Program-made: the position numbers and the translations under genes
Part shown: positions 50,449-61,719 of the stretch, piece by piece
How the letters are laid out: each line of letters opens with the position of its first letter
Position numbering within the stretch: position 1 is the first letter of the stretch
Origin: Sipunculus nudus
Lineage: Eukaryota > Annelida > Sipuncula > Golfingiida > Sipunculidae
Reading direction: 5' to 3'
DNA length: 64,000 bases
Assembly (NCBI GenBank): GCA_026874595.1
Contig: CM049314.1
Coordinates: forward strand, 66,635,300 to 66,699,299
The notes under the pieces: model-generated
What the model saw: only the letters and a program-made list of their open reading frames with translations
What the model was told of the DNA's origin: nothing
Databases searched by the model: none

Positions 50449-50595
50449 TCAGCTTGAGTGGTACTTGTTGATCGTATTTTCTGTGTTATCTCGTAATTCT
50501 TCTATATGCAGGTCAAGCTTCCGTTCAAGCTCTTTTGCTCGCTCTTCCTCCTCCAATAGAAACCTCTCCATCAATGAAACACGATTTTCTGAAAA
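50449..50595 (-). CDS. cep63: CEP63-like exon F: conserved C-terminal helix and stop
   Basis: 48 codons and TGA at 50451-50449, phase 0, acceptor GTCCTTTCAG. The helix RFLLEEEERAKELERKLDLH followed by IEELR is the best conserved part of the CEP63/DEUP1 family. The frame ends KYHSS. Confidence 0.9.
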   Translation of the reverse strand, partial: FSENRVSLMERFLLEEEERAKELERKLDLHIEELRDNTENTINKYHSS

Positions 50596-53500
50596 CTGAA
50601 AGGACGAAATTCTTATCTTAATCCTTTTGTTCAGAATTTCTTAGACCTGAAAACTGAACAATTATATGAATTAATCCTATGGCCCTTATAATATCTCTAT
50701 GTGTTAATCTATTCTTAGGTGATATAATTTTATATTTCTTTTAAATCAACATCACCAAGAGTATGGCACTGTCAAAGACAATCAGCTGATTTTTCAGGTG
50801 ATAAATGAAATTATGTAGTGAGCATACGGGAGCACAGAACTTGCAACTTAAGATAAGCAAGTCTGCTAAAAAATTTACAGAATGTTGTAATATGTCCAAC
50901 CTAAGTTGTGGTTATTTAACGCAACACTTGAAGCTGATTTCATTGACTGATGATCACATAGTGGGGGGAGTGCTTATTCCTAAGTGTGAGGCCATGAATT
51001 GGCCAACAAAATCTTTCTAACTAGGAGAAAATCTACCAAACACATCATGTGACAATATTGATGGACAAAACTGGGTACTGAGCAGCTGATTTAACAAAAT
51101 TTAAAATTCTTAAAGATATGTTACCTCAGTTCAGTGGGAAAAGGTCTCACCTCATAATATGCTTCATCTTCGCCGCCAATGGGTGTAAAAGCGCTTCTAT
51201 GACTGTGCAGTGGTGCCCTCTGTGGGGTTTTGAAGGATGCATCTCTGTGTGGAGGCTGCGTTATGATTCCATCAATTCCGGCAGCAAAGTCACTCATTGC
51301 TTCATGTTCCAGGCCAATACCTATCAATCAATCATATTTGTCATCAAAATTTCCAGCAATTCAAGATTAAGTTCTATAACAGTTTGTTAAATACTTTTAT
51401 CTTGATATTTAATCATGCAAATTTTTTTATCAGATTTATAATTCAACTTAGGGAGAGTTAAGATGACAGTGAACTGGGGTGGAGTTCATGTTATCACGTA
51501 TTTTTCCGTTTGTATGTATGCAAATTATCTCACAACAAACACTGATGGATTTCCCTGAAATCTGCTGAGTATTATTTATGTAAATTTAAAACTCACGTCT
51601 GAATGACCGATTCTGACTTTCCAGCTCCTCTTCAAGTCCTGACTTTTCTGCCTCCAGGGCTCGAAGACGTGACTCGTAGTCCTGAACCGTTGTGTCTAAG
51701 TGGTCCTGTAACATCTCCATCTGTTTCCTGCTGGCCAGCTCGGCATCAGTTACACGTCTGGAGGTATAACAAAGAAAAGTATGCAAGAATAGTGTCTACA
51801 CCTGATACCAATCTATATTATAATTGATGGTGGTGCCATATAACCATTGTCAAGCAACTCCTATATGGCCAGGCCTCAGATATACCCATTCAGGAATGAT
51901 GACAAGTGATAGAAAACTACCTGATAAATTTCTGTAAGGGACATATTGTAAGTTATCTTGTTTAATAATAGTAAAATTATAGTCTGTTTATAATCAGATT
52001 TTGCCAAAACCAGGGTCATGAATTTATTGTATGCAAAATGAATACAGCTTTGATCAATCTTGGACTACTGATATCAAATCACTAGAACATGTGCACTGCA
52101 TGAGTGTATAATATGCTGGCGGTACATCTTGTATGTGTAGATTTTGCTGAGAATTTAATTCAGGTGAGTAATTCTATTGGTAAATATTTAAAATAAGTTT
52201 CATGGAAATACACTGGATACTAATTTGATGGTGGTGCCACTCAACCATTGTTATGTAACTTTTCTTTGCCTAGGCCTTAGATATATCTTAATTTTGGTCT
52301 TGAAGTGGCTCATGCATCCTAAGAGGGAAATTTTCAATATTTACCATTTAATCAAGAGAAACTGATTTTATTTCCTGAACGAGCTATTGCACTGAGATTT
52401 ATCAGAAACTGTACCAATGAACTCAGCCAAAGTCAACTTGGCTGAGGGAAAACCTGTCCCCTACCAAGTCATATGGACCTCTCCAAACGAAAGAATGGGA
52501 AGTGTACTAGTGCATACGAACTGAGCATTCAGCCCCTGCCAACCATATTTGCAATCCATTTGCAATTTGTTACGGGGTGACATAAAAGCGGACCAAACTG
52601 TCTCACTAGTGAAGCTTGCTTTTCTAGCGAAGCGGTTGGTACGCCGGACTTGTACGCCACCATCCTGGGTTCGACTCCCGGATCAGCCCAGGATTTTCCC
52701 CTAAACAATTTCTCTTGGTAACAAAATTGGGGCTCATCTAACGTGACGGTTAACTTTGTGGCCCAGGGAATAAGCTCACCAAAGTGTGACTCCTGGGATA
52801 ATTAGTCTTCTTCTTATAGCAGAACACTCTTAAGAGGGGGTGTGTTACGGGGTGACATAAAAGTGGACTGAACTGTCTTGCTAGTGAAGCTTGCTTTTCT
52901 AGCGAAGCGGTTGGTACGCCGGACTTGTACGCCACCGACCTGGGTTCGACTCCCGGATCGGCCCAGGATTTTCCCCTTGACAATTTCTCTTCGTAACAAA
53001 TTTATTTCTGCTTAACAAGTGACAGGTCTTAAACAGATGCTTTTTTGACTGGCCAAGGTCTAACCTTTGTCTTAACAATACAATCACTCTTTAATTGATG
53101 CCTGTTATATCAAGAGGTTCAATTTATATGGCAGGCACCCATAGTAGTTGTCTCTGCCTGATAAATTGGATCTGCAACTTAATCTTTCTAGTCATGCAAT
53201 ACTTCCTTATAAATAAGGAATATGATTTTATATAGATCTTGTAGATTAGATAATAAATTTCACACCAATTCATACTATATTTGGTTTCATTTGTGAACTA
53301 CTAAATCTACTGTCAATCAACTGTCAGTTTTCCTAGATGACATTCATACTGGACCATTCAAACAGATTCCTTGTTCATGCAAGATGTATAACAATGCATT
53401 TAATAATTATATATAATATATAATTATATATAATAATAAAATTTAAGTTTTTTTACACAAATTTCTGATATGTGTGAAAACAAGATAGAAAAAAAACTGG

Positions 53501-56500
53501 TTGAATTCTGTAGGAGACCAACTGTAAATTATTTTGTTTATAATGGTAAAGTTTTTTTCTGTTTACAATAAGATCATGTCTGTGTTTTTACACTAAATGA
53601 ATGCAATATCAATCATTCTTAGACATATCAAATCATTAGAAAATGTGGTCATTTTTTTTAAATTTGTTGCAAATCTGGGTATATCATATTTTCTTGTTAA
53701 CCTTAAATAGTAGCCTGTTTTATTTACCTACTGGGTCAAAGCAGGTTTAGAGGAGAGGAAAAGCTTCAGCTTCTGATTACAATATATGGTGATAAGGTTC
53801 ACATTTCAAGTGTGTCACATACCATTTCCCAAATACTGTATTCAGCATACGATTTCTGATACACTTGCATTAAAGATATTCAAATAACACATTCAGTTAC
53901 TCACAAGATTCTCTTCATCCTGAAATCTTTCATATAGAAATTCCTAATTCTTTTAAAATAAAAAATTTGATCCAAAATTTTTCATGCCTGTTTTTTTACC
54001 TGTCCTCCTCTGCTTTCTGATTTTGGAGCGTTCGTTCCGTTTCTCGCAGCACTCCTTGGACTTTGCGCTGTGTTTCAACTTCCAAACTCCGCAGTTCATC
54101 CCTCAAGGCAGCGATATCACTATGTAATTTCCTATTTTCCTCCTGAAAAAATTTTATGATGGAATTTATGATGAGACATTTACTGCATAAGATAGTTGGT
54201 TTCATTTATACATTTATGCATTTCATGTAAATTAATTGGTTATTTTTCAGAAATGTGTAAAAAGAAAGCAATAATGTCAGAACTGATACCCAAATATTTT
54301 TGTTTAAGTTTTAAATAAAATTTGGTTTCAGTGAAAAAACAAGGGCACAAAAATTGTGCATAATATGCCTGAGGTATGTCCTGTGACATTAAATAATTTA
54401 ATTCAGGTGAGAAATCCCATTGGTAAATATTTATAATGGATTTAACAAAATCCATAAAATTCTCAGTTAGTGTTCACATGGCTCATTATATATGCATGGA
54501 TTTTGACTGGAATCAAACTTAGGCAATTTTTTATATTGGTTAATATTTCTGTTGAGTTTCATCAAAATGCATCATGTTTCTGGTAAGTTATTGCAGTGAA
54601 ACCTTAAAGTAGCCTTGTGACATCTGACCTCACTGGATATGCGTGGGTTTTGAATATAATCGAACTTGGGTGAGATAATCTATAGATAAGTAGTAATGGT
54701 GAGTTTCGTAAAAATCAAAGCCTTGGTGAGATATTTAGGCAACATATAAATCAGGAACGGAAAGATGGACAGTTCGACAGATGGTGGGCATTGTACATCC
54801 CTTCATAGATGGGCATATAAAAAAAAAAACAAAATTAAAATTCTAATTAATGAGAAAGAAAGAAAGAAGAGAGAGTAACTTTCTGGGATACTGTCATGTT
54901 GTTTAATAAAAGTTCAAAATAAAGTGATTTGCTCATTCTCAATATAAAAATACAGCATTTTTTTCAATTAAAATTTTGAAAATTAGTTTTTTGATTTGAT
55001 GAAAATATCATCAATATGTAAAGCATTAGAAAGAACACTGCATCAGTTTTAAAATCATATATACTTTGTAGGCACAAATATGGATCTTAAAAAGCTTCTG
55101 GATTGGTCTAGATACACAGGTTTTTCACCTGAGCTCATTTTTTAATTTATATTAGCACATCATTTAGACAGGTTGTTTGATGGCAGGTGCAGCATTCATC
55201 TGTCTACATATGTAGGTCTGCATTTCCTTTAAAACCTTTGGTGTTGTCACCTTAACTTACTAGGAATCAGATTGTATGTAACTCACAATATCAAAATTTT
55301 ATTATTTTATATTTTAATATTTTATAAATAAAGCATTAAGCCTAAATAAGATTCTTGGCTAAAATTTCTTTCTAACTTAAATTTAATTTTTTTTATTTTG
55401 ATTCAATAAAACAATTTAAGTTTTGTATTCAAAAATGAAGCAAACATAGTGGAGGAGAAACAGTTCTGAGATACGGTCATGTAGTTTGATATTAGCCCAC
55501 TAGAAGTGGTTTGTTATAACTGGTTGCTCAAAATTGTGTACCATTTAAAATTTTCAAATTCTTAAAATTTCATTTGAAAAATGAATATGAATGTTAAAAA
55601 AAATACATATACCATCAGAAAGAACACTACATCAGGTGTAAAATGATATATATACATCATGGATCTTATATTAATTTTAAACATGGGCAGGGAAGCATAA
55701 TTATACTCGGTGTATTTACACAGTGTGAAAGGGCAGAGGGCAGCTCTGTGACCTTGACCTTTGACCCTGTGACCTCAAAACTGAAAAGGTTCTTCATCTG
55801 TGGGTTGGGTGAGCCATGTGTGCAAGGTGAAAGGTTTTGGTCAAATGCTTTGGCTTAAAATCGGTCAACAAGCCAATTCCGGAAGGATGGGCAGATGGAC
55901 GCACAACCTTCGCTGCTAGGAGATAATAATAAATGTTATAACTTTTGGGCTGATTTTTATTCAAAAGGATTTTACCAGCAATGCTATCTTAAGAGCCTCT
56001 TTCTTACCTCAAGTTTCGTGAGTGAGGTACCATACGCCTCCTGTATCTCTTTTAAATGTTGCTGGACCTCCGACGTCTCCGTGGAGCCTTTGTTTAGCGC
56101 TGCCTTACGTAAATGCCGATTCTCAAGTCTTAAAGCCGCCAACTGGGCATTGACTACCTGGTAAAGGAAAAAATAAACTTTCAACATGTGACCCATGGGT
56201 CATGATGCTCAGCTGCCATGATATGCTATGGTGGTACTCTGGTGATATGACACATATTGTAAATGTTAGTTTTTTAAAGTGCACAACATCTGAAGAAGTA
56301 AACCTGAACTTCATTTACAGATATCACATCAAAATATATTATTAACAAGAAAAATATATAAATTTAAATACAAAGATGCAGTATTCTGAACTTGCCCATT
56401 CACTAAAATTTATTATTTTTGTTCAATCAGGGTTGCCAGCAGCCAACTCTGGAAAAATTCCCTGACTTTTACCTGCCTGTTCCCTGACTTTCAGTTGGTT

Positions 56501-59500
56501 TTCAAGGATAAATCGTCACGCAAATTTTGAATTTGGTCTCAAAATGTTGTTTTACAGACAACCCAATGCAAAACATCATTGGAAAAACATATGGAACAAC
56601 AGAATGATACATCAGATCCTGCTTTTTTATATTACTGCTCTAAAACAGAATTTGTCTATCATTAACTGTTGGTGTTATACATTGTATATCCATACTCTAG
56701 ATCTGCATCATCAACCTTGTTGTACAAAAATTAAAACAGACAAGATTAAATCTGCAAACTTACCACATTTTTATATTTGATGGCAACCTGATAACTATTT
56801 GCATTAAAAATTCTGACTTCCTAAAATATCAAATAATTCCCTGACTTTTTATAAAAATCACTGACTTTTCCCTGACCTTGAAAAAATAATTTTTACCCTG
56901 GCTTTTCCTTAACCACAGGCAACCCTGTCAATAAATTGTTAGGGAGGATTTTGAAACAATATTTATTTTCATGATATGTTTACGCATGGTAAATATAGGT
57001 GTTTCAGGAAACATCAATACTTTTGTCCGTGTATCAATATAACAAGTGACCCATGGGTCATGACGCTCAGCTGACTGGGAAGAGATTCGCAAAAGGAAAT
57101 TTTATCATTAGAATGGTAGTATATACCCATTCAACTGAAGCATCAAACAGATTAACCAACAGGCCAAGATTTAGTCTGTATTTATATATCTCAAAAATAG
57201 AGAAAAATGTGTAAACTTTTAAAACTAGAATACAGGGTAACCGACAAGTGACTACATGTATCTGCCAAAATCGGATAGTGAGGCATGGATTGAGTGGCAA
57301 GGGGAAATAGAGTGAGGTATGTTGCATATTAGCATGGATGTCTGCAGCCTAAATGTGTATGTAGGTTGTGCCACCTACCACAAATCCAGAAAGCTGTCCA
57401 AGTTGTATACACCTGCAAAATTTTAGGCAGAAAAGTCAAACCACTATATGTATATGAGCGATTTTTGCCCATGGCAGACAAACAGACAAACACTGTGCAA
57501 AAATCTTTGCAGGTAACCCCTCCAGTTTTGTGTATGATAAAGACCTATGTGAGATCTAAACACATGCACAATTTTGGCCTAATCGGTCAAATGGTTCCTG
57601 AGATATGAGCTTGGATGTGTGCAGCGTTAACTAGAATGTAGGTGGCGCCACCTGTCATAAAATCAAAAAAGCTGTCCACGATGTATAAACCTGCAAAATT
57701 TTAGGCAGTTATGTCAAACCACTACAGAGAAATGAGTGATTTTAGGCCACGGCAGACTAACAGACAGACGCTGTGCAAACATTGTTACAGGTGGCGCCAC
57801 CATTTTTTATGTATGTTACAGAGCTATCAAAGGGCTACATTTGTGCAAATTTTATTTCCTGATCGGTCAAACGGTTCCCAAGATATAAGCTTGGATGTCA
57901 TCAGCGTGAACGTGAACGTAGGTGGCGCCACCTGTCATAAAATCAAGAAAGCTATCCTGGATGTATACGCATGACGAATTTCAGGTGAATTAGTCAATTC
58001 ACTGCAGAGATATGAGTGATTTTAACCCAAGGCAGATGAACAGATGGACACTGTGCAAACATGGTTACAGGTGGCGCCACCATTTTTTGTGTATGTTATA
58101 AAGCAATCCAAGGGCTACATTTGTATCAATTTTATTTCCTGATCGGTCAAACGGTTCCCGAGATATGAGGGTTTATGAGTGGAAACAGACCCACAAATGG
58201 ACACTGGATAGAGAGGAAAGGTCAGAGGTCAACGCAAATTGGTTAGGCACCAGTTCTCATGTGACCCGATAATAGGTGTAAGTTTGGGAAAAATCGGTCC
58301 ATTAGTCTCCAAGAGCTCTCTGGAAACGAACGCCGCCGCGGTGGAGGAACTCGGTCAAAAACATAGTATCCGCAAAACTTCGTTTTGGCAGATACAAAAA
58401 TACAGGTGGCTCCACCAGTCTGCAGAAACTAATAAAAACACTTAATGGTCAATATCCATGCAAAAAATCATGGTGATCTCTGCATTAGTTGTTCAGATAC
58501 TTCAGTTTTTGTATCAAATTGTCCATTATTCTGAGGGATACTTCGGAGTCCTATAGCTTGAAGGATATGGGTAACAGAGACCTTATTTCAAGTTTCCACA
58601 GGCACCTTTCATGGGCCTCCTTGCATGACAAGAATGAAGATTCTAGGTCCAGTTGTTGCGATTTGTACCCTGTTGACAGATAACCACATCTTTAAAGGTC
58701 TCAAAAAAAAGAAAAAAATTCGTAAAAATTTGAAAAAAAATAGAGGTGGCACACCCAGTCTGCAGAAACTGATGGAACAGCTCATGATCAATATGTATGC
58801 CGAAAATCATGACCATCAGTGTTGTAGTTATTGAAATACTGCAGTTTTTGTATCAAATTTTCCATTATTCTGGGGGGGGGGGGGGGGGTATTTTGGACCC
58901 ATACAGCTTAAAGAATATGGGTAACAGAGACCTAATTTCAAGTTTCCATGGAGACTTTTCATGGGTCTCCCTGTGTGTCAAGAATGAAGATTCTTGGTCC
59001 AGTTTTTATGATTTGTGCCCTGTTAACAGATGTTCATATCTTTAAAGGTCTCAAAAATACAGAAAAATTTCGTAAAAAAAAACGAACAAATACAGGTGGT
59101 GCCACCAGTCTGCAGAAACTTATGAAACACTCCATGATCAATATCCATGCAAACAATTATGGTTATCTCTGCATTAGTTGTTCAGATACTTTAGCTTTTG
59201 TATCAAATTTTCCATTATTCTGAGCTGTACTTTGGAGTGCCATAGCTCAAAGGATATGGGTAACAGAGACCAAATTTCAGGTTTCCATGGAGACTTATCA
59301 TGGGTCTCCCTGTGTGTCAAGAACGAAGATTCTAGGTCCAGTCGTTACGATTTGTACCCTGTTGACAGATAACTACATCCTTAAAGGTCTCAAAAATGGA
59401 GAAAACAATTCGTGAACATTGAAAAATACAGGTGGCGCCACCAGTCTGCACAAACTGATGAAACATCTCATGATCAATATGTATGTCGAAAATCATGACC

Positions 59501-61061
59501 ATCAGTGATGTAGTTAATGAGATATTGAAGTTTTTGTATGAAATTTTTGACTATTCTGGGGGGTAATTTTGGGCCCCATAGCTCGAAGGATATGGGTAAC
59601 AGAGACCTAATTTCTGGTTTCCATGGAGACTTTTCATAGGTCTCTCAGTGTGTCGAAAATGAAGATTCTAGGTCCAGTCGTTACGATTTGTGCCACGCTA
59701 ACAGATGACAGCATTCTCAAAGGTCTCAAAAATAGAGGAAAAAATCGTAAAAAATCAAACAGTACAGGTGGCGCCACCAGTCTGCAGGAACTGATCGAAC
59801 ATCTCATGATCAATATGTATGCCAAAAATGAAGACCATCAGTGATGTAGTTATTGAAATATTGAAGTTTTTGTATGAAATTTTTTACTATTCTGGGGGTA
59901 CTTTGGGGCCCCATAGCTCGAAGGATATGGGTAACAGAGACCTAATTTCTGGTTTCCATGGAGACTTTTCATAGGTCTCTCAGTGTGTCGAAAATGAAGA
60001 TTCTAGGTCCAGTCGTTACGATTTGTGCCACGCTAACAGATGACAGCATTCTCAAAGGTCTCAAAAATAGAGGAAAAAATCGTAAAAAATCAAACAGTAC
60101 AGGTGGCGCCACCAGTCTGCAGGAAGTGATGTAACATCTCATGATCAATATGTATGCCAAAAATCATGACCATCAGTCAAGTAGTTAATGAGATATTGAA
60201 GTTTTTGTATGAAATTTTTGACTTTTCTGGGGGTACTTTGGGGCCACATAGCTCGAAGGATATGGGTAACAGAGACCTAATTTCTGGTTTCCAAGGAGAT
60301 TTTTCATGGACCTCTCAGTGTGTCAAGAATTAAGATTCTAAGTCCAGTCTTTATGATTTGTGCCTTGTTAACAGATGGTCACATTTTTAAAGGTCTCAAA
60401 AATAGAGAAAAAAATTCGTAAAAAATCGAAAAATACAGGTGGCGCCACCAGTCTGCAGGAAGTGATGTAACATCTCATGATCAATATGTATGCCAAAAAT
60501 CATGACCATCAGTCAAGTAGTTAATGAGATATTGAAGTTTTTGTATGAAATTTTTGACTTTTCTGGGGGTACTTTGGGGCCACATAGCTCGAAGGATATG
60601 GGTAACAGAGACCTAATTTCTGGTTTCCAAGGAGATTTTTTATGGACCTCTCAGAATCCTAAGTTACAAGGTTCTAGGTCCAGCGGTTACGATTTGTGCC
60701 TGGTTAACGGACGGACAGACGGACAGACGGACAGACGGACGACGGACAAAGAGTGATCGCTATAGCTCAGATGACTTTCAGTCAGCTGAGCTAAAAATCA
60801 CTGGTGCTTTGTTATACATCAATGAATAGAGGAATCATACAGCTAAAAAAAAAACCTGTTTACCTCCACTTCTGCTGCCTTCCTGTCCAGGTTGTCATTC
60901 TGTTCTCGTATCTGCCGTTCCATCGTGGCCACTTTTTCACTGAGGGCTGCCATGGATATATTGCGCTGGTTTAAGTCAGTTTTGGCCGCTGACAGTTCCT
61001 GGCTGAGTGAACTGAGGGCTGAGGCGTGACTGGACTCCAACTTAGAGTTCTTCTTTTTCAA
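50449..61061 (-). CDS. cep63: CEP63/DEUP1 homologue, last six exons (5' part outside the window)
   Basis: Six exons with matching phases give the C-terminal 322 residues of a coiled-coil protein. I recognise human CEP63: the segment ending ALRLENRHLRK matches its LKLENRHLSE region, QEAYGTSLTKLEEENRKL matches QENYIEALNKLVSENQQL, and the extreme C-terminus (ERFLLEEEERAKEL..LDLHIEEL) matches [24 protein letters not shown]. In vertebrates CEP63 sits with CEP152 in a ring around the mother centriole and promotes centriole duplication; DEUP1 is its deuterosome paralogue. The order here is coiled coils (exons A-D), a Ser/Thr/Pro-rich low-complexity stretch (exon E), and the conserved C-terminal helix (exon F). 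Human CEP63 is about 700 residues, so roughly the first half lies to the right of 64000. Introns are large and full of mobile elements. CEP63 rather than DEUP1 is a naming choice; the invertebrate gene may be ancestral to both. Confidence 0.86.
51151..51320 (-). CDS. cep63: CEP63-like exon E: Ser/Thr/Pro-rich linker
   Basis: Two bases then 56 codons, acceptor TTGATTGATAG and donor GTGAGA. It is not coiled coil: it includes IITQPPHRD, SFKTPQRAPLHSHR and SAFTPIGGEDEAYYE, with Thr-Pro and Ser-rich spots that could be phosphorylated. Human CEP63 has a longer Ser/Pro-rich linker at the same place, just before the C-terminal helix. Confidence 0.8.
51597..51757 (-). CDS. cep63: CEP63-like exon D: coiled coil
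   Basis: One base, 53 codons, one base; acceptor ATACCTCCAG and donor GTGAGT. It encodes a strongly charged coiled coil from RVTDAELASRKQMEM to LEEELESQNRSFR. Phases 2 in and 1 out agree with exons C and E. Confidence 0.87.
52569..52845 (+). mobile_element. tRNA-derived SINE, family S2, first unit of a tandem dimer
   Basis: A consensus RNA polymerase III A box (TAGCGAAGCGG) and a perfect B box (GGTTCGACTCC) lie about 45 bases apart within a sequence starting TTACGGGGTGACATAAAAG. D-stem (GCG/CGC) and T-stem pairing are possible but no good anticodon stem forms, so this is a tRNA-like head and not a tRNA gene. The next unit starts directly after. Confidence 0.75.
52846..53000 (+). mobile_element. 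tRNA-derived SINE, family S2, second unit of a tandem dimer
   Basis: It repeats the first unit from TTACGGGGTGACATAAAAG through both Pol III boxes to CAATTTCTCTTCGTAACAAA with about ten differences, then stops, so it is shorter than the first unit. Confidence 0.75.
54000..54142 (-). CDS. cep63: CEP63-like exon C: coiled coil
   Basis: 47 codons plus two bases, acceptor TTTTTTCAG and donor GTAAAA. It reads EENRKLHSDIAALRDELRSL and continues as coiled coil to QNQKAEED. It leaves in phase 2, and the split Arg codon is completed by exon D. Confidence 0.87.
55749..55776. promoter_or_regulatory. Cluster of nuclear-receptor half-sites
   Basis: Four TGACC(T/C) half-sites in a row. On the minus strand this reads GAGGTCACAGGGTCA then AAGGTCAAGGTCA, giving a DR1-type pair (GGGTCAAAGGTCA) and an ERR/SF1-type extended site (TCAAGGTCA). 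It lies in repeat DNA inside an intron; function is unknown. Confidence 0.4.
56008..56157 (-). CDS. cep63: CEP63-like exon B: LENRHL coiled coil
   Basis: 50 codons, phase 0 at both ends, acceptor CTTTACCAG and donor GTAAGA. It contains LAALRLENRHLRKA and IQEAYGTSLTKLE, the two blocks that most clearly identify CEP63. The 5' terminus of an X-type element (X3) begins only about 26 bases upstream of this exon. Confidence 0.88.
56183..56215 (+). mobile_element. 5' terminus of an X-type element (X3)
   Basis: GTGACCCATGGGTCATGATGCTCAGCTG is the X-type left end (palindrome plus subterminal repeat, given here as one motif in two parts: GTGACCCATGGGTC and GCTCAGCTG). Only the terminus is clear; what follows soon diverges. 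It lies about 26 bases upstream of CEP63-like exon B. Confidence 0.55.
58400..60700. repeat. Array of seven ~337-bp tandem units inside X4
   Basis: Unit spacings are 338, 352, 334, 337, 337 and 335 bases. Each unit carries CCAGTCTGCA, CATGATCAATATGTATGCC, GGATATGGGTAACAGAGACC and GATTCTAGGTCCAGT. The units starting near 59623 and 59958 are nearly identical over more than 200 bases, while the outer ones differ more. Confidence 0.9.
58871..58888. repeat. G homopolymer run in X4
   Basis: About 17 consecutive G; the matching run in X5 (63551-63564) has 14. Confidence 0.95.
60864..61061 (-). CDS. cep63: CEP63-like exon A: coiled coil
   Basis: 66 codons, phase 0 at both ends, acceptor CTTTCAG and donor GTAAAC. 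The heptad-rich sequence runs from LKKKNSKLESSHASALSSL to LDRKAAEVE. It aligns with the human CEP63 stretch containing HLTQELHQRDITIAS (here LSAAKTDLNQRNISMAA). This is the most 5' exon I can place; I saw no further convincing exon between 61062 and 64000, which is filled by a MITE and element X5. Confidence 0.86.
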
Positions 61062-61282
61062 CTGAAAGTACACACAAGTTCAGCTTTATTTCAGGTGAGG
61101 ATATTAGGACACAAAATATTTGTTTTCTTGATAGAGGTTACCACCTAAAATTTTTGCAATGTACAAATTAAAACATAAAATAAAATACAGAATTCTTTAA
61201 ATGAGTTGGCTGCCACAGTATTTTGGGAAGGGACAGCTTTCCTTTTTAAAACAAGGGACTTTTAACAGTAACTAGCTGTATA

Positions 61283-61425
61283 CAGTGAAACCCTGCCTTG
61301 CAACCACCTTCATGGTCCCCAATATGAAATCCAGGTCACTTCCGAGTTTCACAAATACGACCACTCCCAAATTACAGCCACTTTGGTCAGTTCCCCAAGG
61401 TGGTCGTAATTGTGGGGTTCCACTG
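61283..61425. mobile_element. Pogo-like MITE in a CEP63-like intron
   Basis: 143 bases with termini CAGTGAAACCC and GGGGTTCCACTG (inverted) and TA on both sides. Subterminal blocks ACCACCTT and AAGGTGGTCG are also inverted. Same terminus class as 9911-10077. Confidence 0.75.
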
Positions 61426-61719
61426 TATCTGAAAAATTTGACATGCGATCTGTGACATTGGGTTTTAGTTTGTATGCAAAATGACAGTCCATATAAACTG
61501 TTTTGAGAAACTGGAAGAAATAAAGCTGTCAGGGCATTGGGGATGTGATATGTAAGTATTCCAAGGACAAAATCCATGAGAGAATTTAGTGGTATCTGTC
61601 TAGGGAATTTGGTAGCAATTAAAGGGGTGTGTAACAGCAAAATGTAACTATAGGAATAACACTTCTTGAGCCATGCAAAAATCCTCAAATTATAGCAGGA
61701 AGTCCCCCCCCCCCCAAAA

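Larger units (their letters stand above)
51820..55915. repeat. Diverged repeat blocks in CEP63-like introns
   Basis: Several old repeat pairs: GATGGTGGTGCCA..CCATTGT at 51826 and 52231; a GTAA..TT.TTGTTTA block at 51940 and 53510; a TTAATTCAGGTGAG..TATTGGTAAATATTTA block at 52155 and 54395; an AGAAAGAACACT.CATCAG block at 55031 and 55617. Segments end in TGGACAGTTCGACAGATGG (54765) or GGGCAGATGGACGCAC (55888), like pearl-type 3' regions. Individual element borders are not visible. Confidence 0.55.
57041..60797 (+). mobile_element. Pearl/Helentron-like element X4, complete
   Basis: 3.76 kb. The left end is AACAAGTGACCCATGGGTCA with GCTCAGCTGA; the right end is a GGAC-type run (60707-60752), a hairpin and GTCAGCTGAGCTAAAA. 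Internal cassettes: an alpha region (57640-58230) of roughly 280-bp units with GGTGGCGCCACC, then a beta array of seven units of about 337 bp whose GGTGGC..CCA.CCAGTCTGCA starts fall at 58405, 58743, 59095, 59429, 59766, 60103 and 60438. No transposase. It lies in a CEP63-like intron, opposite to the gene. Confidence 0.8.

Noticed and set aside
52610-52690. tRNA gene pair
   Set aside because: A and B boxes, D stem and T stem are good, but the anticodon and acceptor stems fail and longer units repeat, as in a SINE.
57067-60756. Many short open frames in X4 and X5, some repeated exactly
   Set aside because: They repeat only because the DNA units repeat; the frames overlap on both strands and show no domain.
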